NCBI GenBank assembly: GCA_964019155.1
Contig: OZ025244.1
Span: forward strand, 45,603,452-45,667,451
Origin: Osedax fenrisi
Lineage: Eukaryota > Annelida > Polychaeta > Sabellida > Siboglinidae
Length of the DNA stretch: 64,000 bases
Reading direction: 5' to 3'
Of this stretch, positions 22,795-34,712 are shown one piece after another. The notes under the pieces are model-generated. The model ran no database searches. It saw nothing but the letters and a program-made list of their open reading frames with translations, and was not told the origin of the DNA. Position 1 is the stretch's first letter, and every line of letters starts with the position of its first letter. The translations under genes were made by a program, and so were the position numbers.

Positions 22795-22800
<6 letters not shown>
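22556..22800. mobile_element. inverted-repeat (foldback) MITE-like element
   Basis: The left arm begins CCAGGTTTTAAAACAT and the right arm ends with its near reverse complement (ATGTTTTAAAACCTAG). Arms match over about 57 bp (through ATTTCCACAATAACTT and GTATCCTATACATGC). They continue with weaker matches (ACTATCGGTA, GTTATCAGTT) to about 110 bp per arm. Non-coding; no TSD resolved in the TA-rich flanks. Confidence 0.7.

Positions 22801-22836
<36 letters not shown>
22799..22836. repeat. (TA)n microsatellite
   Basis: TA tract adjoining the right end of the foldback element. Confidence 0.9.
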
Positions 22837-22837
<1 letters not shown>

Positions 22838-23100
22838 TTATATAATAATCTGAGGTCATATATTTGAATTTAAATAAAAAAAAGTGTATTCAAACTATTA
22901 TAATGCAGAAGTAACACCAATACTAAACACTCAGGACATCGTGTTACTAATATGAACACTAACATAGACACGACTACGACACGCTAACTGAGGATATCGG
23001 TTTACGTGTGGACCGTAATACCCGCCAGTGGTTAGTTGTATGTACTTTACACTATACATCCACTCACGCTACGGTATAGCTATGACTCACCAGCCTTTGT

Positions 23101-23156
23101 CACGTGCTATCAGCCTTTGTCACGTGGTGTAGCGTGTGGTCAGTTGCGGTCACGTG
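23101..23156. promoter_or_regulatory. cluster of three CACGTG E-boxes
   Basis: CACGTG at 23101-23106, 23121-23126 and 23151-23156, each in the form GTCACGTG. The first two are part of a 20-bp direct repeat containing CAGCCTTTGTCACGTG. CACGTG is the established bHLH-zip (USF, MYC/MAX, MITF/TFE) core; use here is inference. Confidence 0.4.
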
Positions 23157-23608
23157 TGGTCAACCTTCGCTATATATAGCGATATATTTCGGTATATATT
23201 TGTTACCACAACTAAACTACGAGATTACATACTAAGCATTATTTAAAGTTACGTAATATTATGTAATCTGTGGTTTAGTCGTGGCAACAAGTATCATGAT
23301 ACTTCAGGAAACCTGCGTATCTCGAACATTTCAGGCGACGACAGTTTATTAAATAAACAAATAAATCACGACGCGATCACCCCAAACAACAACACAGGGT
23401 ACGCCCCCGTAACGGCATAATCAGTAAGCGACGCTATATTGCGATTAGCCGGTGGTGACGTGTTACTCGATACTTCGAACACACGGCTATATACTACACT
23501 GTATTACGGTGTATTGTCGTACAGGTAATCACATGGTACAGTATAGCTGCCGTGCTAGATGTAGGTGTGTGTGTCTGATAGGTAAACTATACATCTATGA
23601 GGTAGTAG

Positions 23609-23650
23609 TCACCGTGTCACCGTGTCACCGTGTCACCGTGTCACCGTGTA
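23609..23650. repeat. 8-bp tandem repeat (CACCGTGT)n
   Basis: About five copies. Confidence 0.9.
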
Positions 23651-24559
23651 CAACTTATCGTAACTGTGTGCACTCTGCGTACACATGCGTACAGTGTATA
23701 CATTGTACATGTACAATAAAGATGTTGCGAAGCAAAGATATATCTTTTGTTATCAATTGATAACGAATAACACATACATTTATAACATTTGATATATATG
23801 TAGTACTACCTATATATGCAACGTAATTAATACCTAATACCTGCCGCTGCTAGCAGTTGTATCGAATCACTGACATATATATGGTTCAGCGTGATTTATA
23901 TACAACAATATTTGCATTGTTATATTAAATTATATGCAATATAAATAAGCTTTTACTCGCCACATTGATATTTATAGCATTTAACTACATATCATATATG
24001 ATATATTGTTTTGTTATATATTAGTAATAAACACTCAGGTTTCATCATATAAATAATAATTTAAAACATATTATTATTCATTTTAAAAGTGTATAGCCTT
24101 CATACGATTTTATATTATAAAAAATATATTTTCCTAAAATTAACCCGATATAGGTGGCGCTATAGGTATTATGTATGCAATATTGAATTACACGATTTCG
24201 TCGTATAATTGTGTGTACATTGAACTACATACGTACAATGTACAATGTACATATGTCATACAAATACTATAGAATATAGCACAATGTATACATGTATATA
24301 TATATATATATATGTTATAGTACAATCGCATAAAATATCATTAATATAATTATATATATAATTAATAAAGGGATTATACGAACAAGCGTCAGATCGCATA
24401 GTTTTGATAGTTTATATCTGCAGTACATCCCACGGCTCACATGCCAAGTTACCCGTTGGTTGTAATGCAGATAAAACAACTCGCAAAAGTCAAAACTAAG
24501 GCCAACCAAAGCAAAGCTAACTACGCGATCGGACGCTTGTTCACATGCTCCTAATAAAG

Positions 24560-25440
24560 TAATGCACTATTCGATAGTAGCGGTGGTTCGCGTGGTCGAT
24601 ACCGGTCGATGCGGTGATTGATGCGAGCCTCGGCTCTAGCGCTGGTTATGACGTAATAGCACGAGAAACTGTGAGAAAGGGGCGTGGTCAGATATTACGT
24701 AAAGTCGCGTCGTCGAGCGGCTGCCGGCCGAGAGAGCAGCGGCGATAGCGGATTTTCCATTAGGTAATACTTCATACTATAGATCGCGGCGTCTCCTCTC
24801 AACTAATGCGATTTCGCTGTAATAGCGCGATCTAGCGGCATCGTTATAGGGCGTTATTTTAGTATCAGGAAACTTGGCCAGATAGACATTTGGTCAGATG
24901 GACAGTTAGTCAGATGGACACTCGGTCAGATGGACACTCGGTCAGATGGACACTTGGTCAGATGGACACTTAATCAGATGGACATGTGGACAGTCAGTTG
25001 AAACTATAGTATATACTATGTATACGCACATATTCGCTCGTATATACAACGGTCTCTCTCTATATATGTCAAACTTTCCATGGAAAGCATGAACGATCGT
25101 AATATACGATGTCGTAATACGATGTCGTAATATCTATTATAATAGCATATATGCTATCTCGTCACAGTTCTTCTTCTTACTAGTAATACGAATAAAAAGT
25201 AGTAATGCGATTTCGCTGTTGAGGCGATATCGTGGCGAGCTCTGCGTGATTGCGTCATCTTCAATTACGTCATCGCTAATCACTACGCATGCGTGGGTGT
25301 GTGTGTGGGTGTGTGTGTGGGTGTGTGCGATACCGTGTGAACGCACACGCTTATCATGCGCCGCACAGTGCTCCGCACAGTGTACCTCGCATAGTGCGAG
25401 TTCTCTTCGATAGGCGATAATTACCGTTCGCATTATCGAC
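24560..25440. promoter_or_regulatory. GC- and CpG-rich island, possible promoter region
   Basis: The most CpG-rich stretch of the window (CGTCGTCGAGCGGCTGCCGG near 24705-24726), with GGGGCGTGG and TGACGTAA-type motifs. The minus strand has a 21-codon frame from ATG 24760 (MENPLSPLLSRPAAARRRDF) with a possible donor at TTTAC followed by GTAATA. The motif TAATGCGATTTCGCTGT occurs twice (near 24806 and 25203). In an otherwise AT-rich genome this may mark a promoter or first exon. Confidence 0.35.
24868..24990. repeat. 16-bp minisatellite
   Basis: Seven or so copies of GGTCAGATGGACACTT with point variants. Confidence 0.9.
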
Positions 25441-25644
25441 CTAAGCGTTAGCGATTACTCATCAATCCCCTTAGTCATCGTCTATAAATAGATCTATAAA
25501 TACACGGCGTTATTAATTATAGTTAGTTATTGTGTATTGTGTATTTGTGTTATCTAGTTATTGGTCTGTTATGAACGGTATTTAGATTTATGCATAATAA
25601 TAATCATACACATTAACATCTATATAAACGCGTATACATGTGTT

Positions 25645-25660
<16 letters not shown>

Positions 25661-25713
<53 letters not shown>
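25661..25713. repeat. (CA)n(TA)n microsatellite
   Basis: CA repeats followed by about 53 bp of TA. Confidence 0.9.
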
Positions 25714-25716
<3 letters not shown>

Positions 25717-25817
25717 AATACACCCACACATATAAACATAAACACAAAAATACATATGTCTAACCAAATTGTTATTAACACTGTGCATTCTAACTAACAC
25801 AATTGCGAAATTCTATA

Positions 25818-25853
<36 letters not shown>

Positions 25854-26094
25854 TTATGCATTGCTGGCAATATAATAGATATTTATAGTTTATAACATTA
25901 TTATAAAACATACATTTAGTTCACATATAATAAGTCAATTATAAATAATTATAAATGTATATATATATATATATATATATAAATTGTTTGTGTGAGTGAA
26001 TACATATATTTATAACACTATTATAAAACATATGAATGGTATATAAAACAATTCGTATGTTAACATAGATAATAGCGTAACGATGATGGATTCC

Positions 26095-26185
26095 GCGTAT
26101 AAGGAGTGCTTCCATATAAGGAGAGATTCCATATAAGGAGAGATTCCATATAAGGAGTGATTCCATATAAGGAGTGCTATAAAAA
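26095..26185 (+). promoter_or_regulatory. tandem CArG boxes followed by a TATA box
   Basis: A 17-bp repeat (ATTCCATATAAGGAGAG) places four perfect CArG boxes, CCATATAAGG, at 26112-26121, 26129-26138, 26146-26155 and 26163-26172. A degenerate fifth lies before them. TATAAAAA follows at 26178-26185. CC(A/T)6GG is the established SRF/MADS-box site. Phased sites directly before a TATA box on the plus strand look like a promoter (inference), but no plus-strand gene downstream was recognised. Confidence 0.45.
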
Positions 26186-26313
26186 CTCCCCCGGCGTACC
26201 TCATTACCTTCATTACAATACAGCGCTGTATGGCAACCGCGTGAGAATCGTGTGTGATTTGTAACTATAGTTAGTGATACACCTATATATGCGTATATAT
26301 GCGTATATATACG

Positions 26314-26316
<3 letters not shown>

Positions 26317-26386
<70 letters not shown>
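26317..26386. repeat. (TA)n microsatellite
   Basis: About 70 bp with a few GC interruptions. Confidence 0.9.
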
Positions 26387-26390
<4 letters not shown>

Positions 26391-26886
26391 ATATATATGT
26401 ATATACATGTATATACGTGTATATACGTATCGTGTGTGGACGTAATTATTGATAATGACATCATAGATAACAATCCGTCAGGTTTCGCTATTACACCTAT
26501 AGCTAGGTTTATTCCACTAGTTTTTGTAGGTCTATTCATTAACTTACATACACACATACACACTCATACGCACATACACGCACACGCGCACACACACATA
26601 GCTATCCTTATACGGGTTATAGATCCTACACATTAGTTTACCGATAGCCCCCCGAGGTATATAATTATATACTCGACTTAACCACGCCCACTTGGGCACC
26701 ACGTGAGATACACCACGTGAGATAGCGGGCCGACTATAGTCTTTGTTGTTGTACGAGTCGCTTATCTGATCGATGTAATACCTTGTAATGTAGTATGTAA
26801 CCCCTATCCACTGCAGTGTCATGCTATTACTTATCTCTATTATAGAGGTAATATATTGTCATTTTCTATAGTATATATACTATAGA

Positions 26887-26888
26887 AA

Positions 26889-26950
<62 letters not shown>
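26887..26950. repeat. (TA)n microsatellite
   Basis: About 64 bp. Confidence 0.9.
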
Positions 26951-26953
<3 letters not shown>

Positions 26954-27163
26954 TCGCACACCATAGTATAATGCGGTGTGCACTTTGTATAGGTATACCT
27001 CTATAGATATTTGTATAGGTATACCTCTATATAGGTAGTAAGTTAGCTGTGCTTGTTGACAGCTTATCAATGCCCGAGCTATAGTTTATAGCCAATGTTA
27101 CATTAACATGTGCGCGAGAACTATAGTTCTCTTTGTATTATACCTGTATATGGGTATACCGTA

Positions 27164-27197
<34 letters not shown>

Positions 27198-27414
27198 TGA
27201 ATACGGCGTACAGTGTACGCCGTACACTATACGCTTCATATAAAGTACCACATGTATTACTTATAACTAATGATATGTGTCATTAAAACATAAATGGAAA
27301 AGTTGATGGTTACCATTTTTTAAATAGTAAAATTATATAATTTATTTAAATTTCTGTACAAAATATCATACAACGATAAAACGATGTATACATTCTAAAT
27401 ATAGAATATTGCCG

Positions 27415-27470
27415 GGGCGGGGACTCGTAGCCGGGTCTGCGGCTCAGTATGACGCGCTCTATTAATAGTT
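27415..27470 (-). pseudogene. tRNA-like fragment (SINE head or tRNA pseudogene)
   Basis: On the minus strand AGAGCGCGTCATACTGAG, then CCGCAGACCCGGCTACGAGT and CCCCG resembles the 3' two-thirds of a tRNA or tRNA-derived SINE, with a degenerate B box (GGCTACGAGTCC carries an extra base compared with GGTTCGANTCC). GC-rich island in AT-rich DNA. No complete cloverleaf. Confidence 0.3.
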
Positions 27471-27636
27471 ACCGCGGTAATACGAATACGTCGGTGATGA
27501 TTAATTCTAACGCTTATTTCTAGTGACAGTATATTGAACCGGAGGAGTCGTATCTAGTTCAACATCAATATTTGCTTTATCAGAAATTCTAAACGTTAGA
27601 AGTTCACGTAAATAAAGTAACGTTTAACACTACACC

Positions 27637-28253
27637 TTAAGGGGACGCGATACCATTGATTTTTTCGGAAAAAAATGTAATTTCAAATTTTGTATTAATG
27701 TAAAGTTGTAATACTTCACATATTATCTTTTATGTGGTGTTTAAATTATATTTATTACATTATTCATTTTGTTCATATTATATTATTTGTACCTGTATAT
27801 TCATATTGTTTATATTCATATATTATATTTGAAACTTGATTTACTCAGAATAATTATTTGTGACCAATCATGCTGACATAACTGGTATTAACTTTTGTAC
27901 AATTGAATATTTTTTCTTCATTTTTTCAATATAACTAGTTAAAACCTGTAAGATTAAAGTTATATGTCAAAATTAAAAGATATTTATTTAAAAAATTTTA
28001 ATTAGCAATTTAGTTGGAAAATTAACATTTTTTATCAGAAATTTCAATTATTTTTTTTAGAAACGCATAACATAAAGATGTGTAAACATCTATAAATGTC
28101 AACATATAATATACAAATATGGAATATTATTAATAGATTAAAAAAAAAAAAAAAAAAAAAAAGTGAATATTTTTTGAGTTAATAGATTTCTAAAAATAGC
28201 ATTTTTTCGTATCTTTTACATGTAAACCAAACGATGGTATCGCGTCCCCTTAA
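27637..28253. mobile_element. non-autonomous DNA transposon with TTAA TSD
   Basis: Flanked by TTAA at 27637-27640 and 28250-28253. Termini are a perfect 16-bp inverted repeat (GGGGACGCGATACCAT) that continues imperfectly. The 609-bp interior is AT-rich and non-coding, with a run of more than 20 A residues at 28141. The TTAA duplication is shared by the piggyBac and Kolobok superfamilies; the GGGG terminus does not settle which. An internal deletion derivative or MITE. Confidence 0.8.
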
Positions 28254-30017
28254 AGTAACGATGCAATGAGTCTCGATAGATGATATCACATGTTAAGGTA
28301 TGATATCGTATAGGTAGCAAGTATTAGCGAGTATTTGTATCACTTTTCTCAAACATTTTAAAACATACACATTTTCATGCATATATTTATAATATAATAA
28401 TGTATATAGAATATTTTATATTATACACAATCGCGGTTAATAACATATATGTACATACGAGACATATATGTACATACCCGAGCCATTGTGCAGGAGAAAA
28501 CAAATAACTGATAATTGAATAATTAGAATATTAACAAAATAATAAATCGTCAAGTTCTCTATATAAACTATAAGCAGGGAATATAGGGAATACCAGACAT
28601 GCGTATACGTATTATATATACGTATTATCGGGAATTTACTGTATAAAGTAGTCGTTGTATACATTAGCTATAGCTAGAGAAGGTTCTAGAGATGAAAGAA
28701 GTATAAATACGATTTATTAATGTTAATAATAATTAAATTACACACTTACCATAGTGTATAACATATAAAGTATATACGATATTTGTTAATTATATATTTG
28801 TTTACATTACGTTTGTTTAATTAAAATTAACATATTTAATCATCGATTAAATACATTTAAATAATACGAATAATACATCAATCATTATTAATTCTTAGAT
28901 AAAGGCACAACGATGTTTTTACGATTCGCGTAATACATATTACATGATTCATATACACTATATTCGTATATCGATAGTTGATTATACACATATGTACATA
29001 TAGTAGCAGTAGGTACATATGAAACTATAGTATATATACTATGTGTAATACAATAATTACTATAATAACTACTATATTATATGTATACATAAATATGTAT
29101 CACAAGAGTGTCTCACCATCCCTTAATACGCTGTACGTATGTGACACATAAGTGACACACAAGTGACACGTAAGTGACACACACGCGTGACACTATGACC
29201 TATATGAATATATACGAATGACGACGTATATGTTGATGTATCCGGCCATACACTAATACGCTACGATATTGCGTACATCGCACTATAAGATATGCATACA
29301 TGCAATATAGGTGTTACTATAGCGTAGATTAGTAATAGCAAACCATTGTTTACTAGATGATGAATGCGTGTATTACTTTATTTATACACCGAATATATAT
29401 ATAGTAGATCAGTCAGTTTTGCTAACGTAACAAATAAAATCAACGAACGGAAAATAAAAATGGTATTTAATAAAAATAGAATTGTCTGTTTATCACGATT
29501 TTATTTTACGTAGACCACACGGTAAGATATTCGATGCAAGAGAAGGCATGATAGAGGCATGACTACATTTCTATTAGTACTTCCATGTAATAGAATTATA
29601 CCCGATGTTCTGATTTTACTGAGTTAAACTCGAATTTTCAGAATAATAATTAGACCAGGATTAACTAATGATACTATTATTGAGCTAAACATAATAAACG
29701 GTCCTGGAATCAGTATATCAGTATATATATAAATGAAATCCACTTACTATTATGTACGTACAATGTACACTGTATATACATTGTACATGTGTGTAAGCGT
29801 ATTTTCACGATAAATGTCATTAAGGCGTATATCATCGCAAATAAGTATGTCTACATTGTTTTATATCAGTGTAATTGATGTCAATGAAAGTGATTCCTGG
29901 ATAAATTTTGTATATGAATAATAATCTATTCTAGACAATACTAGAGTATTATTAAGATTTGTATTGATGCGCCTCTAGAAATAGTTTATAATATGACTGA
30001 TCTTATATAAATAAAAG
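28254..30017. other. AT-rich DNA, no gene seen
   Basis: Unique AT-rich sequence with short repeats such as (GTGACACATAA)n near 29140-29180 and a TGTACA palindrome cluster (29757-29790). Confidence 0.55.
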
Positions 30018-30545
30018 GATGGGGATCGGCGATCCCGATCATGATCCATAAAAAAGGATAGGTGACCATCATTGCACCTACTCTAATATTATTATATTAA
30101 TTTATAAGAATATTAACAACATTTTAGTATTGTATTATTACATTGATATGCTATTATATTGATCATTATTTTGTAATGTATTCCAAGGTATTGCAAGAAT
30201 AGGTTAAACCTATGTAGTATTTAAATAATTATTATTATGTTTACCATAATAGAATTTAATCAATTGATATCATATAAGTAAACCACCGAGTATAATGAGT
30301 AAATATGTGTATCCAATTCAATGCATTTATATAAATAAATTATATTTAATTCACTATATCACATAGTGATTATATTATAGTCTATATGATATACATTTAA
30401 TTCAATTTATTTATTGTTGAAATATAATACAATATATTAATAATAAATATTATTTAAAATATTAATAATTACATAAGAGAATAAATAGAGGATCGGGAAC
30501 GGGATCGATGATCCAGGCAAAAAGGATCGGGGCCCATCACTGTTT
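30018..30545. mobile_element. possible mobile element bounded by GGATC-rich direct repeats
   Basis: Two related ~55-bp blocks in direct orientation: one at 30018-30075 (GGATGGGGATCGGCGATCCC, then GATCATGATCCA and AAAAAAGGAT), the other at 30490-30545 (GGATCGGGAACGGGATCGAT, then GATCCA and AAAAAGGATCGG). Both are themselves rich in GATC palindromes. The 410 bp between is AT-rich and non-coding. It could be a solo mobile-element unit or two subterminal repeat blocks. Confidence 0.4.
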
Positions 30546-32067
30546 CTGATACATTCACTATGAGTTCAGAATTAGAGTTATGAGAATAATCGGAATCTTA
30601 ATATCATCATAATACTCAGGCTAGATACTTTTAGATAACGTATTAATAATAGTATATAGAATATGCAAGTACATGGAACCTATTACATTACCAAGGACCG
30701 ATCAATGAAGAACCCCACTGGATACATGAACATGAAGATAAATATAATATGTTACTTTAATAAAGGAAGAATGATCAGTAACAAATGAAATTAACTACAC
30801 GAGAAGGGATGTTTCATTACCAAACTACTTAACTAATTAATGCGTTCAATGAAGAAATTATGATTCAGTGTAACGATGCGCTCGAGAGGTCGAGTAACAG
30901 TAGTCATACACCATGTGAAGAACCGATCGAGTTATAAAGCGTATCAGTAATATTGTTGAGACCAGTTTAAGTGGAATAAGATTTTGTATATGCATTCTGT
31001 CAGGGTTACAATACATTGTTATTAAATAGTTAAATATCAGTTAGAGAATGACGATACGTACTTTGATTTTACTTATGATGTGAAGTTAATGTACCAGCTT
31101 ATAGTTCATAACATCATCGTGAATAAGCTTTATTCATAATTAGTTGAATGACAATATATTTTAGAGATTTAGCAATTATCAGGAATAAAGTTTAAGATCA
31201 TTTATAAAAATAAAATAATACATTTTCCAATATAATCAAATGGATCAATATGATATATTTAATTATACATAATAATCAAAGTATGTATCTTAATTGTAGA
31301 AGGAAAACTACAGAATTGACATATTAGTGGATCAGTATTTTGATGTAAATGTAACCTCCGAAGTAACAATGACAGATTAGATATCATACGATATGCTAGA
31401 GAACTTTGTGGCTAAGCTCCATGCAAAAGAGGTGCGTAGTAAGGTTGAAACAGCTACTACATAGCATGTACTACTGTGTGGCAGTTGTGCTAATATCAAC
31501 GATTCTATTTAATATTTTAAAATCATCAAGCATTGAGTTTCTACTCATCCTACAATTGAGAATTATTAGAATGGATTTCTTATAAACTTTTCTCGTCTAA
31601 TATATACATTTGTTCAGAAATCATTTGTTTACAAAAAAAACACATTCACATAGATAAACACATTCTATATACATTAATGAATATTAATATATTAGATAAT
31701 TAAGTTTTAAGGCGTATACACAAAACATAGATATCAATAGGCTGCCTATCAACCCCGTCACTAACCTACATATATAGTATACTTACCACATCACTAAACC
31801 CACTAACCCCACTAACCCCATTACTCTACTAACCCCACTACAATACTACGGCGTGCAACATATAGGTTACTATAGTGGTCCCTTATGCGGCCCTTATCGA
31901 TATTGTTCTCATGCCAAGTATACCCTGGATATCAACGCAATCATTCCGTAATCTTTGTTACTTGTGGGTATGAGTCATCACGTGGGTAGTTACTACGAAC
32001 TCGTAGTTGTATTATTAAGCTCATATCAACCCGATAGGGTACAATATCAGTCTTATAATAAGAACAC

Positions 32068-32112
<45 letters not shown>

Positions 32113-33420
32113 AATATTATACAGTATATCGATTACATTATATATCAGCGCTACAATGTCACACGTGACTGCGGTTACACTTTAATCACAACTATCGTGT
32201 TCCGTTTAGCAGTACCCATGAGCGCACACATACTCACGCACGCACGCACGCACGCACGCACTCATACCTCACTCTAATGTATATGACTAGTACAATAACG
32301 CACGCATACATTCGCGCCTATACTGATATACATGTACAATAACGCACGCATACACTCTCAGTACAGCTACTATAGTATATACTACTACAACACTAATTAG
32401 TACCGGGAACGCAGCGATACCACGTAACACGACATATACATGCGTGCGTGTGTGTGCGTGCGTGATTTCGTACGCATGACAGCTGGACCACTTTCACAGA
32501 ATTGTTGGCTATTTCGTCAAGTATACGGTATACTAAATGTTGGTGAAAACAATGACATTAGAGTATACTCAGAGTATACAGTACACAGAGTATACAATGA
32601 TTCCACTATAGTGGAATCATTCCCGACATGCATTTAAGAAAATGTTAACAACATACCTACTAGACGTCACTGTTTATCATTATAGTTTAGGAATATTTTT
32701 GAATTTATTTTATGATAATAAAGAGTACACGCTATTAGTTGAAAAACGAAATGTTTCAAGTTTTCCTATTTAAATTTATGTTTATTAAAATTAAATCTAA
32801 ATATAGGCACGCTGATCCCCACGCATGAATTACATTATTAGTCATCACTCTGTCCGAGATCGACATGTACCTAGGTGAACTTCTACACACGACACATTTG
32901 ATAGCGCACTATAGTGTGTAGGATCTATATGCTAATATATAGTTACACACCTCTCGAACATAGGCTTAATACGGGAGCAGAGATAATGAATATATATTCA
33001 TATGGGAGCACTCTGCAGAGTGAATTAAATGACTCGGTGAATGTTTTAAGTAACATAGCATATAGTCGGATATACGGGGTACAGTAGTAATGACTACTTC
33101 ACAGGGGTGTTACACGAACAATGACGACAACTATTGAGAAGGATGAACACGGGAGGACAAGAGTAATTGAGAACATAATGAATAATGATAATATATAATG
33201 ATTATAATGAGGAACGTTTAATGAATGCGAATGATGGATGATGACAGCTTATGTAATTACGTATAACCTACCTACTAGTTACAAGTAGGTATACCTACTT
33301 AACTCCAGTATTACATTACTTCCTCTGTACATATATATTACATATAGGTATGGGTGGGGAGTTAAAGTGGTCGAGTGAGAGATAATGAAGAGGTGGCATA
33401 TGTTGATGAATCAGTATACC
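30546..33420. other. AT-rich DNA, no gene seen
   Basis: Contains a TA tract (32071-32108), a (CACG)n tract (32235-32260), the perfect palindrome at 32596-32621 and unique AT-rich sequence. Open frames at 31955-32185 and 32440-32637 have no supporting features. Confidence 0.5.
32596..32621. repeat. 26-bp perfect palindrome
   Basis: AATGATTCCACTA followed directly by its reverse complement. Confidence 0.9.
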
Positions 33421-33421
33421 A

Positions 33422-33443
33422 TTACAGAAGTATACTTCTGTAA
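33422..33443. repeat. 22-bp perfect palindrome
   Basis: TTACAGAAGTA followed directly by its reverse complement; adjoins the TCGAACTT array. Confidence 0.9.
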
Positions 33444-33449
33444 ATGTAC

Positions 33450-33612
33450 TCGAACAGTTCGAACAGTATCGAACTTTGAAAAAAAAACTCGGTTTTGAAC
33501 TTTTTATACTTCGAACTTATGACTATCGAACTTCGAACTTTGAATTCTAGTATCGAACTTTCGTAATTCGAACTTTGTATACAATTATATTTTTTGTTAT
33601 ACAATTATCGAA
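33450..33612. repeat. degenerate array of TCGAACTT motifs
   Basis: About ten TCGAAC/TTCGAACTT motifs in 160 bp with irregular spacing. Confidence 0.7.
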
Positions 33613-33679
33613 CTTGCGCTAATATATTTGATAATATAATTAATTTAAGTTATCCAAAGAATCGGGGCAGTCTCAGTCT

Positions 33680-33775
33680 CGGTTATACAAAGCATTCATG
33701 CATATTAGTCTCAGTTATACAAAGCATTCATGCATATTAGTCTCAGTTATACAAAGCATCGATGTAGTTTCAGTA
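33680..33775. repeat. 32-bp tandem repeat
   Basis: About three copies of TCAGTTATACAAAGCATTCA plus TGCATATTAGTC. Confidence 0.85.
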
Positions 33776-34280
33776 TCTGTGAACCAAATAATCGATGTAG
33801 ATATTAGTTATTACAAATTTTAAATAATACAAAAATAAATTAGCCACCTATGGAAATAATAACATTTATTTATACACATATTATGTAAGATATATATAGA
33901 TTAATATTGATATCTATATTAATAATTAAAATTATGATTAAAATGTAACATAAAAAGAATCGTTTGTGCTCGGTTATATCTAGTATACCTAATAGTCTCA
34001 ATTTGGTTTGATCACATTACTTAATAGTATTGGTTCATGTTTTGCATGTCGAATAAAAGTCTCGGGTAGGCATCATTTACCCAAAGGCACGGCTCTATCA
34101 AAGTGATTGGCGTAATTTATATACAAGTATCGATACTTCAAAAATGTTGTTCGAAAAAGTATCGATAACCCACTTCAAAAAGTGAGTTCATTTACAGCAC
34201 TAGTATACCCCATAAACATATGGCCACATTAGAGAATTAACGTATGTGATAAGGACTTACGTAAGTTCTTAAGTTAGAGG

Positions 34281-34498
34281 TATAGTAAGGGAGTAAGGGA
34301 GTAAGGGAGTAGGGGAGTAAGGGAGTAGGGGAGTAAGGTAGTAAGGGAGTAGGGGAGTAGGGGAGTAGGGGAGTAAGGTAGTAGGGGAGTAGGGGAGTAG
34401 GGGAGTAAGGGAGTAGGGGAGTAAGGTAGTAGGGGAGTAGGGGAGTAAGGTAGTAGGGGAGTAGGGGAGTAATGTAGTAGGGGAGTAGGTAAATGGAG
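34281..34498. repeat. 8-bp G-rich minisatellite
   Basis: Copies of GGGGAGTA, AGGGAGTA and AGGTAGTA for about 215 bp, all purines plus T on the plus strand. The minus-strand Pro/Tyr/Ser/Leu-rich open frames are by-products. Confidence 0.9.
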
Positions 34499-34613
34499 TA
34501 GGGGATATCCCCCCATCCCCCTGTTGCAACGCCCCTATCTACCTATAGATGATTTGAGAATTTTCTGAATTTTGATATATTAATAATTTGCTTATTTATT
34601 AATAGCGTATATG

Positions 34614-34616
<3 letters not shown>

Positions 34617-34666
<50 letters not shown>
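34617..34666. repeat. (TA)n microsatellite
   Basis: About 50 bp. Confidence 0.9.
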
Positions 34667-34671
<5 letters not shown>

Positions 34672-34712
34672 GCTACTAATACTATAGTAGCCTACGAAAG
34701 TATAAGGATAAA

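Larger units (their letters stand above)
22840..24560. other. mixed intergenic DNA, regulatory-like
   Basis: Includes a GC-richer stretch (22980-23560) with three E-boxes and an 8-bp repeat tract, then AT-rich DNA to 24560 with TGTACA-type palindromes (23690-23715, 24225-24260). The plus-strand open frame at 23452-23760 spans the 8-bp repeat and has no clear coding sign. Confidence 0.4.
26183..27636. other. TA-rich DNA, no firm gene
   Basis: Holds TA tracts (26317-26386, 26887-26950, 27169-27196), a direct repeat of CACCACGTGAGATA (26698-26725) with two E-boxes, and a duplicated TTTGTATAGGTATACCTC (about 26976 and 27008). The stretch 26430-26550 is open on both strands with protein-like composition; strand and splice sites cannot be decided. 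Confidence 0.4.

Noticed and set aside
34269..34529. Two Pro/Tyr/Ser/Leu repeat ORFs on the minus strand
   Set aside because: They are translations of the 8-bp G-rich minisatellite in shifted frames.
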